From Limnochorda pilosa (GTDB lineage: Bacteria > Bacillota > Limnochordia > Limnochordales > Limnochordaceae), in the NCBI RefSeq assembly GCF_001544015.1, contig NZ_AP014924.1, forward strand, positions 1,426,001 through 1,490,000: a stretch of 64,000 bases of DNA, in the 5' to 3' direction. The position numbers and the translations under genes were made by a program. Below are positions 7,250 to 15,261 of this stretch, in pieces; positions within the stretch are counted from its first letter, which is position 1; every line of letters begins with the position of its first letter. The notes under the pieces are model-generated. The model saw only the letters and a list, made by a program, of their open reading frames with translations, was not told the DNA's origin and searched no databases.

Positions 7250-8827
7250 TCACTCGGGGGGCGCCTGGTGCTCGAGCTGATCCAGGAGCGCCTCCATCTC
7301 CCGGAGCCGCCGCCGCAGCTCCTCCACCAGGGCTTGGGTCTGCTCGGGGGTGAGGGCCTGCCCTGGCGGCAGGGCGACGCCGGGCGCAGGAGGCTGGGTT
7401 GCCGCCGGCGGCCGGGTGCCCAGGACGAAGGCCCGGATCTCCTGGTCCGTCTCCAGGGCGGTGACGGCGTTGTCGGTGCTGTTCACGAAGGCCTGATAGG
7501 CGATGCCCGCCGAGTCCTCGGGGGCCACGGTGACCTTCCAGTAGAGGACCCCATCGCGCACGAAGGGCAGCGGCTCCACCAGGACGAAACGGCTCCAGTC
7601 CACGATGGGATTGGCCCGCCGCACGTAGTCCAGGGCCCGCACCGGCCCCGTGAGCGACGCGGCCGCGTCGAGCTCCTGCAGGTCCACCCGCCCCGTGACC
7701 GCATCCACCAGGAAGATCTTGAAGATGCCGTGGCTCTGGCCGTAGGGCTCGGTGGAGACGAACCACTTCATCCCTTCTTGGGTCTGCATGAGGAAAGGCT
7801 GGCGGTTCTCGGTCTCGGGGACGTCCTGGATCTCCACCTGGTCGGCGTGGAGGAAGAGCTTGTTGGTGAGACCCCGGCGGTACGCATAGGCGTGGGCGGT
7901 GAGGCGGGCCAGCCCCTCGGGATAGAGGCGGGTGCCGGCGGTTACCGGGTGGCGCTGGGCCTCCTCGGGCTCCAGGAAGGCGATGCGCCCGGTCGAGTCC
8001 ACCAGGAAGACACCCGCGAAGCGGGGTACCGTGTAGAGGAGACCCCAGCGGAAACGGAACGAGTAGGCGATGGCCGGTACGACCGTGTAGACCTCGGTTC
8101 CCTGCTCCTCTTGCCGCACGACGTAGTACGGCTTCTCGGTACCCACCCAGAAGCGGTGCTGGTAGAGGCGAATCCAGAGGTTGTCCATCACGAGCATGCC
8201 CTCGCCGACGGCCAGAGGCCGCTCCAGCAGGCGGCCGTTCTTCTGCTGGGTGCTCGCCCGCACTGAGATGAGCCCCAGGTTCGGCCGGGTGAACTTGAGC
8301 ACCAGACCGTCGGGGACCAGGACGAACTGCCAGGTGAGCTCGCCGTCCTGCTCCACCAGGGCCGAGCGGCCCAGGCGGTACTGGCTGAGCTGCAGCGCGT
8401 CCCGGGCGTAGCGGGCCGCCACCTCCCGGGGCATGAGGCGGATGCTCTGGCCCGATTCGGGGAGCGTCTCCACCGGGTGGTACGTCGTCTCGCTCGCCAG
8501 GGTGACCAGGCTGAGGCCGTTGCCGAAGAGGAACCCCGTTGCCAGGAGCACCACCAGCAGCGGAGCGGAAACCCACCAGAGCCAGCGGTAGTGGAAGGAG
8601 CGAAGCTCCACCTGGCCGTGCTGGGTGGTCTGGTAGGCCCCCCGGTGGAGCCCCATCAGCCCCCGCACCTGGCGGAGGACGAAGACGTGGATCAGGAGCC
8701 AGACGACGAAAGCCTCGAAGAGGGCGGGATGGACGTAGACGAAGAAGAGCAGGTCATGGAAGGCGGACCTGAGCAGGTAGGTCACCACCAGCAGGGCCGC
8801 GCCCAGTGTCCCTAACACGTAGCGCAT
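7250..8827 (-). CDS. Membrane-anchored protein of unknown function with large external domain
   Basis: 525 residues. Two hydrophobic helices near residues 3-45 and a third at about 80-105 (WWVSAPLLVVLLATGFLFG) precede a large soluble beta-rich part. Phrases such as FLVDAVTGRVDL and YWKVTVAPEDSAGIAYQAF resemble repeats in secreted PepSY- or UPF0182-type proteins that end strands with a D-x-x-TG-x-V turn, but I cannot assign a family. The last 60 residues are Pro-rich followed by a Glu/Leu/Arg coiled coil. The ATG at 8827 is chosen because GGGGGTGGCAGG precedes it; a GTG 36 bases upstream is also open. It forms a same-strand pair with the PEGA protein upstream. Confidence 0.6.
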   Translation of the reverse strand: MRYVLGTLGAALLVVTYLLRSAFHDLLFFVYVHPALFEAFVVWLLIHVFVLRQVRGLMGLHRGAYQTTQHGQVELRSFHYRWLWWVSAPLLVVLLATGFLFGNGLSLVTLASETTYHPVETLPESGQSIRLMPREVAARYARDALQLSQYRLGRSALVEQDGELTWQFVLVPDGLVLKFTRPNLGLISVRASTQQKNGRLLERPLAVGEGMLVMDNLWIRLYQHRFWVGTEKPYYVVRQEEQGTEVYTVVPAIAYSFRFRWGLLYTVPRFAGVFLVDSTGRIAFLEPEEAQRHPVTAGTRLYPEGLARLTAHAYAYRRGLTNKLFLHADQVEIQDVPETENRQPFLMQTQEGMKWFVSTEPYGQSHGIFKIFLVDAVTGRVDLQELDAAASLTGPVRALDYVRRANPIVDWSRFVLVEPLPFVRDGVLYWKVTVAPEDSAGIAYQAFVNSTDNAVTALETDQEIRAFVLGTRPPAATQPPAPGVALPPGQALTPEQTQALVEELRRRLREMEALLDQLEHQAPPE

Positions 8828-8891
8828 CCTGCCACCCCCTCGGCTTGTCAGACGACCCGGCACGAGGTCGCCCGGTCCGCCGGATCCTCGC

Positions 8892-9746
8892 TCACTGCGG
8901 CTCGAGCTGGAAGAAGACCGGTGTCAGCTGCCCCGGCTGCACGTACACCCAGCGGCGGGCCGTGCGGTATCCATCGGCCCGGACCTCCACCCAGTGGCCG
9001 CCGACCCCCAGCTCCTCACGCAGCGGCGTGGTGCCCAGGTAGCGGCCGTCCACGTAGACCGGGACCCAGGGCGGCTCGCTGTTCACCCGCACCCACCCCG
9101 TGCGCTGCCGGGGTGGCGGGGGCGGCGACGGCCGGCCCACCTCGAACCAGGTCCAGGCGCTGGACCATTCCCGCTCCGGCACCACCCGGAGGAAGCCCCG
9201 CACCTCCTCCTTCACGCGCAGCGGATCGTCGCCCAGGAGGGGGAAGGGGTCCCGCATGGAGTCGCTCCAGTCCAACCGGGAGACCCGGCTGCGGGTGGCC
9301 AGGATCTGCAGGTACTCGGTTCCCCCGGGCCCTTCCACCCGAAATCGGTAGCCGGCTCCGGGCAGCCAGTGCTCGCCGGCGCCCACGTGGTTGTCGCGGT
9401 CGAAGCGATTGGGAAAGATGAGGCGAACGGTACCCCGGGCGTCCTGATTGTAGATGTAGACGTACGAGGGCTCGCTCACCCGGAAACGGATCTCCACGGT
9501 GTCGCCGATGTCGTAGCTCCTGCGGTCCGTGTCGATGTAAACCTTGACGTCTCCTGGCTTGGGCTGAACGATGATGCTCTCGGGGGCGACCCGCTCGGGC
9601 GCCACCGGGGCCGGCGCGACCTGGTCCGCCCCTTCGCCGCCTTCGATGGCGTAGCCGGGCACGACCCAGGCGGTCCAGGCGAGCCCCACCAGGACCCAGG
9701 CGAGCAGGAGGGCGATGGGCCAACGGCGCACGACGTCCACCTCCAT
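8892..9746 (-). CDS. Secreted DUF4384-PEGA domain protein
   Basis: 284 residues. A signal peptide or anchor (RRWPIALLLAWVLVGLAWTAWVV) opens the protein. A DUF4384-like beta-sandwich follows (about 70-170: VYIDTDRRSYDIGDTVEIRF, then YIYNQDARGTVRLIFPN). A proline-rich linker leads to a PEGA-type C-terminal domain (VPVYVDGRYLGTTPL ... VEVRADGYRT). Such proteins are extracytoplasmic and have no known enzymatic activity; the PEGA fold suggests surface or wall attachment. Downstream on the same strand lies the 525-residue membrane protein. The ATG at 9746 lacks a strong ribosome site. Confidence 0.75.
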   Translation of the reverse strand: MEVDVVRRWPIALLLAWVLVGLAWTAWVVPGYAIEGGEGADQVAPAPVAPERVAPESIIVQPKPGDVKVYIDTDRRSYDIGDTVEIRFRVSEPSYVYIYNQDARGTVRLIFPNRFDRDNHVGAGEHWLPGAGYRFRVEGPGGTEYLQILATRSRVSRLDWSDSMRDPFPLLGDDPLRVKEEVRGFLRVVPEREWSSAWTWFEVGRPSPPPPPRQRTGWVRVNSEPPWVPVYVDGRYLGTTPLREELGVGGHWVEVRADGYRTARRWVYVQPGQLTPVFFQLEPQ

Positions 9747-9934
9747 GGTTGAGGTCCACTGGAAGGATACGCCACAGCACGGCCCGCGTCCTGTACCCGG
9801 GCCTCGGTTCACGAACCTTTTACACGGATAGCCCCGAAAGGGAACGAGGGGACGCGGGGGTTCCGGGGCGTGGACTGGGGCGGGCAGACCTCACCCATGC
9901 GACGCCGTGACCGTTACGGTAGGGCTGGGTGGGC

Positions 9935-9964
9935 AACGTAAGCATGGTACGCTATGCTTGTCAA
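9935..9964 (-). promoter_or_regulatory. Candidate sigma-70-type promoter
   Basis: On the minus strand a perfect TTGACA (9964-9959) is followed after 18 bases by TACGTT (9940-9935). It points towards the PEGA gene about 190 bases downstream. The -10 match is only three of six, so this is a candidate only. The rest of 9747-10075 contains no gene; a short palindrome ccgtgaccgttacgg is present at about 9905-9919. Confidence 0.35.
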
Positions 9965-10075
9965 GCGAGGGGCGCATCGGCTGGGGCCGAAGGAGCCCGT
10001 GCACGTCCACCGGAAGGTACGGTAGAATGAGGGAGCGGACGAACCTGCGCCCGGAGGAGAGTGGGGGATCGACCG

Positions 10076-10233
10076 ATGGTGGGCGATCGAACGTTGAACG
10101 TGGGCCCCCACCAGGTCTTGCTGGACCGCCTGGCGGACGCCTGCCGGGCGGCCTACGGCGAGTGCCTCGTGTCGCTGGTCGTCTACGGATCCGTGGCCCC
10201 GACCACAAGCCGGGGGAGAGCATCGAGCCATGA
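10076..10233 (+). pseudogene. Remnant of MNT-type nucleotidyltransferase antitoxin
   Basis: From the ATG at 10076 the first 41 residues match the beginning of a minimal nucleotidyltransferase (LLDRLADACRAAYG ... LVVYGSVA, just before the usual GS-x(n)-DxD active site). At about 10198 the reading frame jumps. The last eleven codons in another frame, DHKPGESIEP-stop (10201-10233), look like the original C terminus, and that stop overlaps the next ATG as ATGA, as in intact MNT/HEPN operons. Most of the gene, including the catalytic aspartates, has therefore been deleted. The identification is from residue patterns, not a search. Confidence 0.6.
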
Positions 10234-11162
10234 CGAACGGGAGCCTCGCGCGGAGCTACCTGAACAAGGCGTCAGCCCGTCTTCGGGCACTGGACGTCCT
10301 GATGGAGCAGAAGGATTACTCGGACGTGGTCCGGGAAGCCCAGGAGCTTCGCGGTGACCGGGAGATCCTGGCCAGGGGGACACGCTGGAGCTACCGTGAG
10401 GTCGAGGGGGACGAGCCGGTCGCGGTCTTCCTCCACGCGTTCCCCCTGCAGAAGGCCATGTGGGAGCCGGTGCTGGAAGCGCTGGAGGGCCGCGCGCGGG
10501 CCGTCGCGCTGGACCTCCCAGGCTTCGGAAGCAGCGCGTCCCTTCCGGCCGAGCCCACCATGGACGCCTACGCTGACGCGACCGCCGGCTTCCTGGACGC
10601 GCTCGGAATCGGGCAGGCGATCCTCTGCGGCCTCTCCATGGGCGGATACCTGGCCTTCGCCCTCTGGCGGCGCCACCGGGAACGGGTCGCTGGCCTGGTC
10701 CTGGCCGACACCCGGGCTGGCGCCGACACCGCCCAGGCCCGGCAGGGCCGCTACGACCTCGTCGCCCGCCTGGAGCTCCAGGGCGCCCGGGCCGCCGCCG
10801 AGCAGTTCCTCCCGAACCTGGTGGGGCCCACCACCCGAGGCCGCCGGCCGGAGCTCCTGGAGCACCTGGAGGGCTGGATCCTCGCCAACTCGCCCCAAGG
10901 GATGGCGGCCGCCGCCCGGGCCATGGCCGAACGGCCCGATTCCACTGACCTCCTGGCCGGCATCGACGTTCCCGCCTTGGTGGTGGTGGGCGAGGAAGAC
11001 GGCCTCACGCCGCCTGAAGAGGCCGAGCGGATGGCCGGCGCGATCCCCGGGGCGACGCTTGCGCGCATCCCGCAGGCGGGCCACCTGAGCGCGCTGGAGC
11101 AGCCCGGCCCCTTCAACTCGGTGCTGATCGGCTTCCTCGATCGGTTCCGTGCGGGCGGCTGA
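10230..11162 (+). CDS. Alpha/beta hydrolase fused to a HEPN N-terminal stub
   Basis: 310 residues. Residues 1-40 (MTNGSLARSYLNKASARLRA ... DVVREAQEL) match the opening helices of an MNT-partner HEPN protein, but the rest of that domain and its R-x4-6-H motif are gone. From about residue 47 a complete alpha/beta hydrolase begins: FLHAF oxyanion strand, GLSMGG nucleophile elbow, the acid in VVGEEDGLTP, and the catalytic His in QAGHLSALE. The deletion that destroyed the toxin-antitoxin pair appears to have given the hydrolase a new start codon. The substrate cannot be predicted; lactonase- or esterase-like activity is possible. It converges on dusB with an 8-base gap. Confidence 0.8.
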   Translation: MTNGSLARSYLNKASARLRALDVLMEQKDYSDVVREAQELRGDREILARGTRWSYREVEGDEPVAVFLHAFPLQKAMWEPVLEALEGRARAVALDLPGFGSSASLPAEPTMDAYADATAGFLDALGIGQAILCGLSMGGYLAFALWRRHRERVAGLVLADTRAGADTAQARQGRYDLVARLELQGARAAAEQFLPNLVGPTTRGRRPELLEHLEGWILANSPQGMAAAARAMAERPDSTDLLAGIDVPALVVVGEEDGLTPPEEAERMAGAIPGATLARIPQAGHLSALEQPGPFNSVLIGFLDRFRAGG

Positions 11163-11170
11163 GCGGCGCC

Positions 11171-12253
11171 TCAGCTCTCTGCCGCCCCGGCCGCCTCCAG
11201 GACGTCGGCGAAGATCCGGTCGTACTCGGCCAGGGTGGCGGCCCGCACGATGCGAGCCCGGTACCCCGAGGCGCCGGGGAAGCCCTTCAGGTAGTGGGGG
11301 GCATGCTCCCGCATCTGGAGGCAGGCGGTGTGCTCGCCCTTCAGGTCGGCCAGCAGGCGCAGGTGGCGCCGGGCCATGGACACCCGTTCCTCAGGCGTCG
11401 GTTCAGGCAGCACCTCGCCCGTCTGCAGGTAGTGCAGGCTCCGGCGGAAGATCCACGGGTTCCCCAGCGCGCCCCGGGCGATCATGGCCCCGTCGCAGCC
11501 GGTCTCGAGCAGCATCCGCTCCACGTCCTGGGGCGCGAAGAGGTCGCCGTTGCCGATGACGGGGATGGAGAGGGCTTCCTTCACAGCCTGGATCCACTCC
11601 CACCGGACCCGGCCCGAGCGTCCCTGGGTGCGGGTTCGCCCGTGGACGGCGATGGCGGCCACGCCCACGCCCTCCAGGCGCCGGGCCAGGTCCACCACGT
11701 TGATGGTCTCCTCGTCCCAGCCCGCCCGCATCTTGACCGTCACCGGGATGGAGACCGCCCGCACCATCGCGCCCAGGATGGCCGCCGCCCGCTCGGGCTC
11801 CCGCATGAGCGCCACGCCCGCCTGGGCCTTCAGCACCTTGGGCACGGGGCAGCCCATGTTGAAGTCGACCACGTCGGCCCCGGCCGCCTCCACCCGCCGC
11901 GCCGCCTCGGCCGCCTCCACGGGTTCCGAGCCGAAGATCTGGATGCTCACCGGGTGCTCGTCGGGGTGGGTGCGGAGCATGTCGAAGCTCCGCCGGTTCC
12001 CCAGCACCAGGGCCCGGGCGCTGACGAACTCGGAGCAGACCATGGCCGCGCCCTGCTCGCGGCAGAGGAGGCGGAAGGCCAGGTTGCCCACCCCCGCCAT
12101 GGGCGCGAGCACCACCGGGTGCGCGAGCGTCACGGAGCCGATGGCGAGCGGGCGGAGGAGGCCTCCAGGCGCGTGCCTCCCCGCAGCCGCCTGCGCGAGG
12201 CCCCGATCCGTTCGGGCGGGATCCGTTCGATGATCCATGATGGCCTGGCGCAC
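11171..12253 (-). CDS. dusB: tRNA-dihydrouridine synthase (DusB-type)
   Basis: 360 residues. This is an FMN-dependent TIM barrel that reduces uridine to dihydrouridine in tRNA D-loops. Visible motifs are LAPMAGVGNLAFRLLC at the N terminus of the barrel, the DFNMGCPVPK motif with the catalytic Cys, VKMRAGWDEE, AVHGRTRTQG, and the phosphate-binding end IGNGDLF and GCDGAMIARGALGNPWIF. The length is normal for the family with a roughly 25-residue extra N terminus. I favour the GTG at 12253, which has GGGAGG ten bases upstream; the ATG at 12238 has no ribosome site. Confidence 0.93.
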   Translation of the reverse strand: MRQAIMDHRTDPARTDRGLAQAAAGRHAPGGLLRPLAIGSVTLAHPVVLAPMAGVGNLAFRLLCREQGAAMVCSEFVSARALVLGNRRSFDMLRTHPDEHPVSIQIFGSEPVEAAEAARRVEAAGADVVDFNMGCPVPKVLKAQAGVALMREPERAAAILGAMVRAVSIPVTVKMRAGWDEETINVVDLARRLEGVGVAAIAVHGRTRTQGRSGRVRWEWIQAVKEALSIPVIGNGDLFAPQDVERMLLETGCDGAMIARGALGNPWIFRRSLHYLQTGEVLPEPTPEERVSMARRHLRLLADLKGEHTACLQMREHAPHYLKGFPGASGYRARIVRAATLAEYDRIFADVLEAAGAAES

Positions 12254-12347
12254 CAGCCTGTTCCCTCCCGTAGTGCGGGCGGCTCTCCCGCCCAGTATAG
12301 CATGTCTGCTCGGCGGCCTGCGGTGCCTCGCCCAACCGCCTGCGCCC

Positions 12348-12506
12348 TTATGAAATCCTGCGTAGGAGGACGTACAGGTTCCCAATCGCCTGCTGGTGGA
12401 TCTCGTCGGCGGCGGGTTCTCGCACCAGCCACCCGTGCATGAGCTGGACGCGATAGCGATGATCGTCCTCCGGCAGGGCCTCGTAGTCGTCGACGGTGTA
12501 GGGGCC
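12348..12506 (-). pseudogene. Fragment of a Uma2-family (DUF820) nuclease-like gene
   Basis: The stretch YTVDDYEALPEDDHRYRVQL-x-HGWLVREPA ... QQAIGNLYVLLR is the recognisable N terminus of a Uma2-family protein. The frame then stops at 12348, long before the PD-(D/E)xK-like core. Nothing downstream continues it; dusB begins 95 bases on. It is a truncated remnant, probably of a horizontally acquired gene. The remainder of 12254-12602 contains no other gene. Confidence 0.6.
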
Positions 12507-12602
12507 GCAGCCCGGGCTGGGGCAGCGCTCTGCGGGAAGGAGACCCAGGCACGGCCGTGAAGGGAAAGAGTAACGACGTCTTGCCCACGGAGGCGTTGCA
12601 GG

Positions 12603-15233
12603 ATGGAGAGAACCCATGGCGAGCCGGGTGGCCCGGTGCGCCTGCGTCGAAGGATGCTGGCGGGTCGTTGCCTTCGCGCCGCGTGTCCGGGGCCCGGCCG
12701 CGGGTCCCTTTCGGCTGCGCTCGTGCTTGCCCTGCTCGTACCCTGGCTCGCCGTGGTCGCGGCGCCTGCCACCGCCCAGGGACTAGACGCGATCGAGGGT
12801 GGCGTGCTGCGGGTGGAGCAGGAGGGCCGCTTCATCGATCTTCCGCTGAAGCACACGGCTGTGGAGGCCGAGGTGAGCGGGCCCGTCGCCTTCGTCCAGG
12901 TGCAGCAGGTGTACGAGAACGACCTGGAGCAGCGGCTGGAGGCCGTCTACGTCTTCCCGCTGCCCGAGAATGCGGCGGTGCACGGCATGAGCATCCGCAT
13001 CAACGACCGGGTGATCGTGGGCGAGGTGAAGGAGCGGGAGGAGGCCCGGCAAGCCTTCGAGCAGGCCCGGGAGGAGGGGCGGAGCGCCGCCCTCCTGGAG
13101 GAGGAGCGGCCCAACGTCTTCACCCAGTCGCTCACCAACGTCCTGCCGGGGGAGACGGTGGTGGTGACCATCCAATACGTCCACCCCGTGCCCTACGACG
13201 ACGGCGTCTACCGCTTCCGCTTTCCGATGGTGGTGGGACCCCGTTACGTTCCCGGCCGGCCTTCGGGTGGCGAGCCCAAGGGGACGGGCTGGTCGCCCGA
13301 CACCGACCAGGTGCCCGACGCCTCCCGCATCACGGAGCCGGTGCTGAAGCCGGGCGAGCGCTCGGGGCACGACGTGGAGGTGCACCTCCGGCTGGAGGCG
13401 GGCCTGCCCGTGGAGACGCTGGGCTCCCCGTCGCACGCGATCGACGTGGGCTGGGGCGAGGATCGTTCCGGCGCCACCGTCTCCCTGAAGCCTTTCGACG
13501 CCATCCCCAACAAGGACTTCGTGCTGGAGTGGACCCTGGCCAACGACCAGCCCGCTCCGGCCCTGCTGACCCACCGGAACCCCGCCGACCCCTATGGCAC
13601 CTTCCTCCTCTACCTGCAGCCCCAGCCCGAGGTGGAGGCGGGTCAGGCGGTTCCCAAGGAAGTGGTCTTCGTCCTGGACACCTCAGGTTCCATGACGGGC
13701 GTACCTCTGGCCCAGGAGAAGCGGCTGATGCGCGAGGCGCTCACCCGGCTCAACCCCGACGACACATTCCAGATCCTTCGCTTCGCCAACGACTACACCG
13801 CCTTCTCGCCCTACCCCGTGCCCGTGTCGGATCACGCGATCCGAAACGCCCTGGAGTTCGTGGACGGGCTGGAGGCCTCGGGCGGCACGGAGATGATGCG
13901 GGGCGTGGAGGCGGCCCTGGCCTACCCGCCAGACCCCCGGCGGCTGCGGATGGTCCTCTTCCTCACCGACGGCTACATCGGAAACGAAAGCGCCGTCATG
14001 GCTTCGGTGGACGAGCTGGTGCGCACCTCCCGCCTCTTCTCGGTGGGCATCGGCGCCTCGCCCAACACCTTCCTCATCGAAGGCCTGGCCCGCTTCGGCC
14101 GGGGCTACGCCCAGTACATCGACACCGACGACCCGGTGGACGAGACCATCGCCCGCTTCTACCGGCGGCTGGCGAACCCGGTGCTGGTGGACCTGGAGCT
14201 GGACTGGGGCGGCGTGGAGGTGGAAGAGGTGCTGCCCACCCGCCTGCCGGACCTCTTCGACACGCAGCCGCTGGTGATCGTGGGCCGCTACCGGGCGGCC
14301 GGAAGCGGCGTCTTCACGGTGCGGGGCCGCGTGGCGGGCGGGACCTTCGAGGAGCAGGTGCCGGTCACCCTGCCTGAGGAGGCGCCGGGAAACGAGGCGC
14401 TCCCCTACCTCTGGGCCCGGCAGAAGGTGGAGACGCTGATGGACCGCCACCGCCTGGCCCGATCCCAGAGCGAGCGGGATGTTCTGGAGGCGCAGGTAGT
14501 CGCCCTGGCCCTGGAGCACGGGCTGGCCACCCCCTTCACCAGCTTCGTGGCGGTGGAGAGGGAGATCCGGGCCGACCTGGACCTGCCGCTCACCCAGGTG
14601 ATCATCCCCAACCGGCTGCCCCAGGACGTCTCCTACGAAGGGATCTTCGGCCCGGCGGTGCGGGCGGCGGTGAACGTCCCCCGCATGAAGCCCGGCGACC
14701 CGACCCTCCTGGTGCAGGCACCCCCCGGCACCGACTCGGTGGTGGTCCGGTTTCCCTGGGGCGAGCGGAAGCTGGCCTTCCACGACCCGGTCCTGGACCG
14801 CTGGGTCACCCGCTTCCTGGTGCCGAGGGACCTGGGCGACGGGCGCTACGTCGTCGAGATCCTCCTGGTGCGGGGCGAGGAGCGGCGGGTGATCAGCGCC
14901 CTCTACCAGGTGGACTCCCAGGCGCCCCGCTTCCGGCTGGAGGTGGCCGGCGTCCGGCGCGGCAGCCTGGTGCTGCGGGCGGTGCCGGTGGCTCACGTCC
15001 TGACCGTGATGGGGCGGGGAGCCGAGGCCGTGGTGCTCGAGGATGCCCCCCACGTGGCGGTGCGCACGCCGGACGGCCGGATCCACCTGCTCACCTTCCA
15101 ACAGGAGGCGCGGGTGTGGGAGGCGAGCATACCGCTGGCCGGGCTGCCCTCCTCCCGGCGCGGCAGCTTCCGCCTCGAGGCCCGGGACTACGCCGGGAAC
15201 GTGCGGGTGGACGCCTTCGACCTGACGTGGTAG
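12603..15233 (+). CDS. Secreted VIT-VWA domain protein
   Basis: 876 residues. An N-terminal basic region and hydrophobic signal (about 36-60, ending APATAQ) indicate export. A VIT domain (about 75-200; EVSGPVAFVQVQQVYEN ... VYVFPLPENAAVHGM) is followed by a von Willebrand factor A domain (about 355-520) with an intact MIDAS start DTSGSM and TDGYIGNE. The C-terminal third is beta-rich and includes a region typical of inter-alpha-trypsin-inhibitor-heavy-chain-like bacterial proteins (FTSFVAVE). It probably binds a metal-dependent ligand outside the cell. The ATG at 12603 has GGAGG nine bases upstream. The next gene begins 28 bases later, suggesting an operon. Confidence 0.88.
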   Translation: MERTHGEPGGPVRLRRRMLAGRCLRAACPGPGRGSLSAALVLALLVPWLAVVAAPATAQGLDAIEGGVLRVEQEGRFIDLPLKHTAVEAEVSGPVAFVQVQQVYENDLEQRLEAVYVFPLPENAAVHGMSIRINDRVIVGEVKEREEARQAFEQAREEGRSAALLEEERPNVFTQSLTNVLPGETVVVTIQYVHPVPYDDGVYRFRFPMVVGPRYVPGRPSGGEPKGTGWSPDTDQVPDASRITEPVLKPGERSGHDVEVHLRLEAGLPVETLGSPSHAIDVGWGEDRSGATVSLKPFDAIPNKDFVLEWTLANDQPAPALLTHRNPADPYGTFLLYLQPQPEVEAGQAVPKEVVFVLDTSGSMTGVPLAQEKRLMREALTRLNPDDTFQILRFANDYTAFSPYPVPVSDHAIRNALEFVDGLEASGGTEMMRGVEAALAYPPDPRRLRMVLFLTDGYIGNESAVMASVDELVRTSRLFSVGIGASPNTFLIEGLARFGRGYAQYIDTDDPVDETIARFYRRLANPVLVDLELDWGGVEVEEVLPTRLPDLFDTQPLVIVGRYRAAGSGVFTVRGRVAGGTFEEQVPVTLPEEAPGNEALPYLWARQKVETLMDRHRLARSQSERDVLEAQVVALALEHGLATPFTSFVAVEREIRADLDLPLTQVIIPNRLPQDVSYEGIFGPAVRAAVNVPRMKPGDPTLLVQAPPGTDSVVVRFPWGERKLAFHDPVLDRWVTRFLVPRDLGDGRYVVEILLVRGEERRVISALYQVDSQAPRFRLEVAGVRRGSLVLRAVPVAHVLTVMGRGAEAVVLEDAPHVAVRTPDGRIHLLTFQQEARVWEASIPLAGLPSSRRGSFRLEARDYAGNVRVDAFDLTW

Positions 15234-15261
15234 CGCCGGGGCCGGCGGAGAAGGGATCTCG

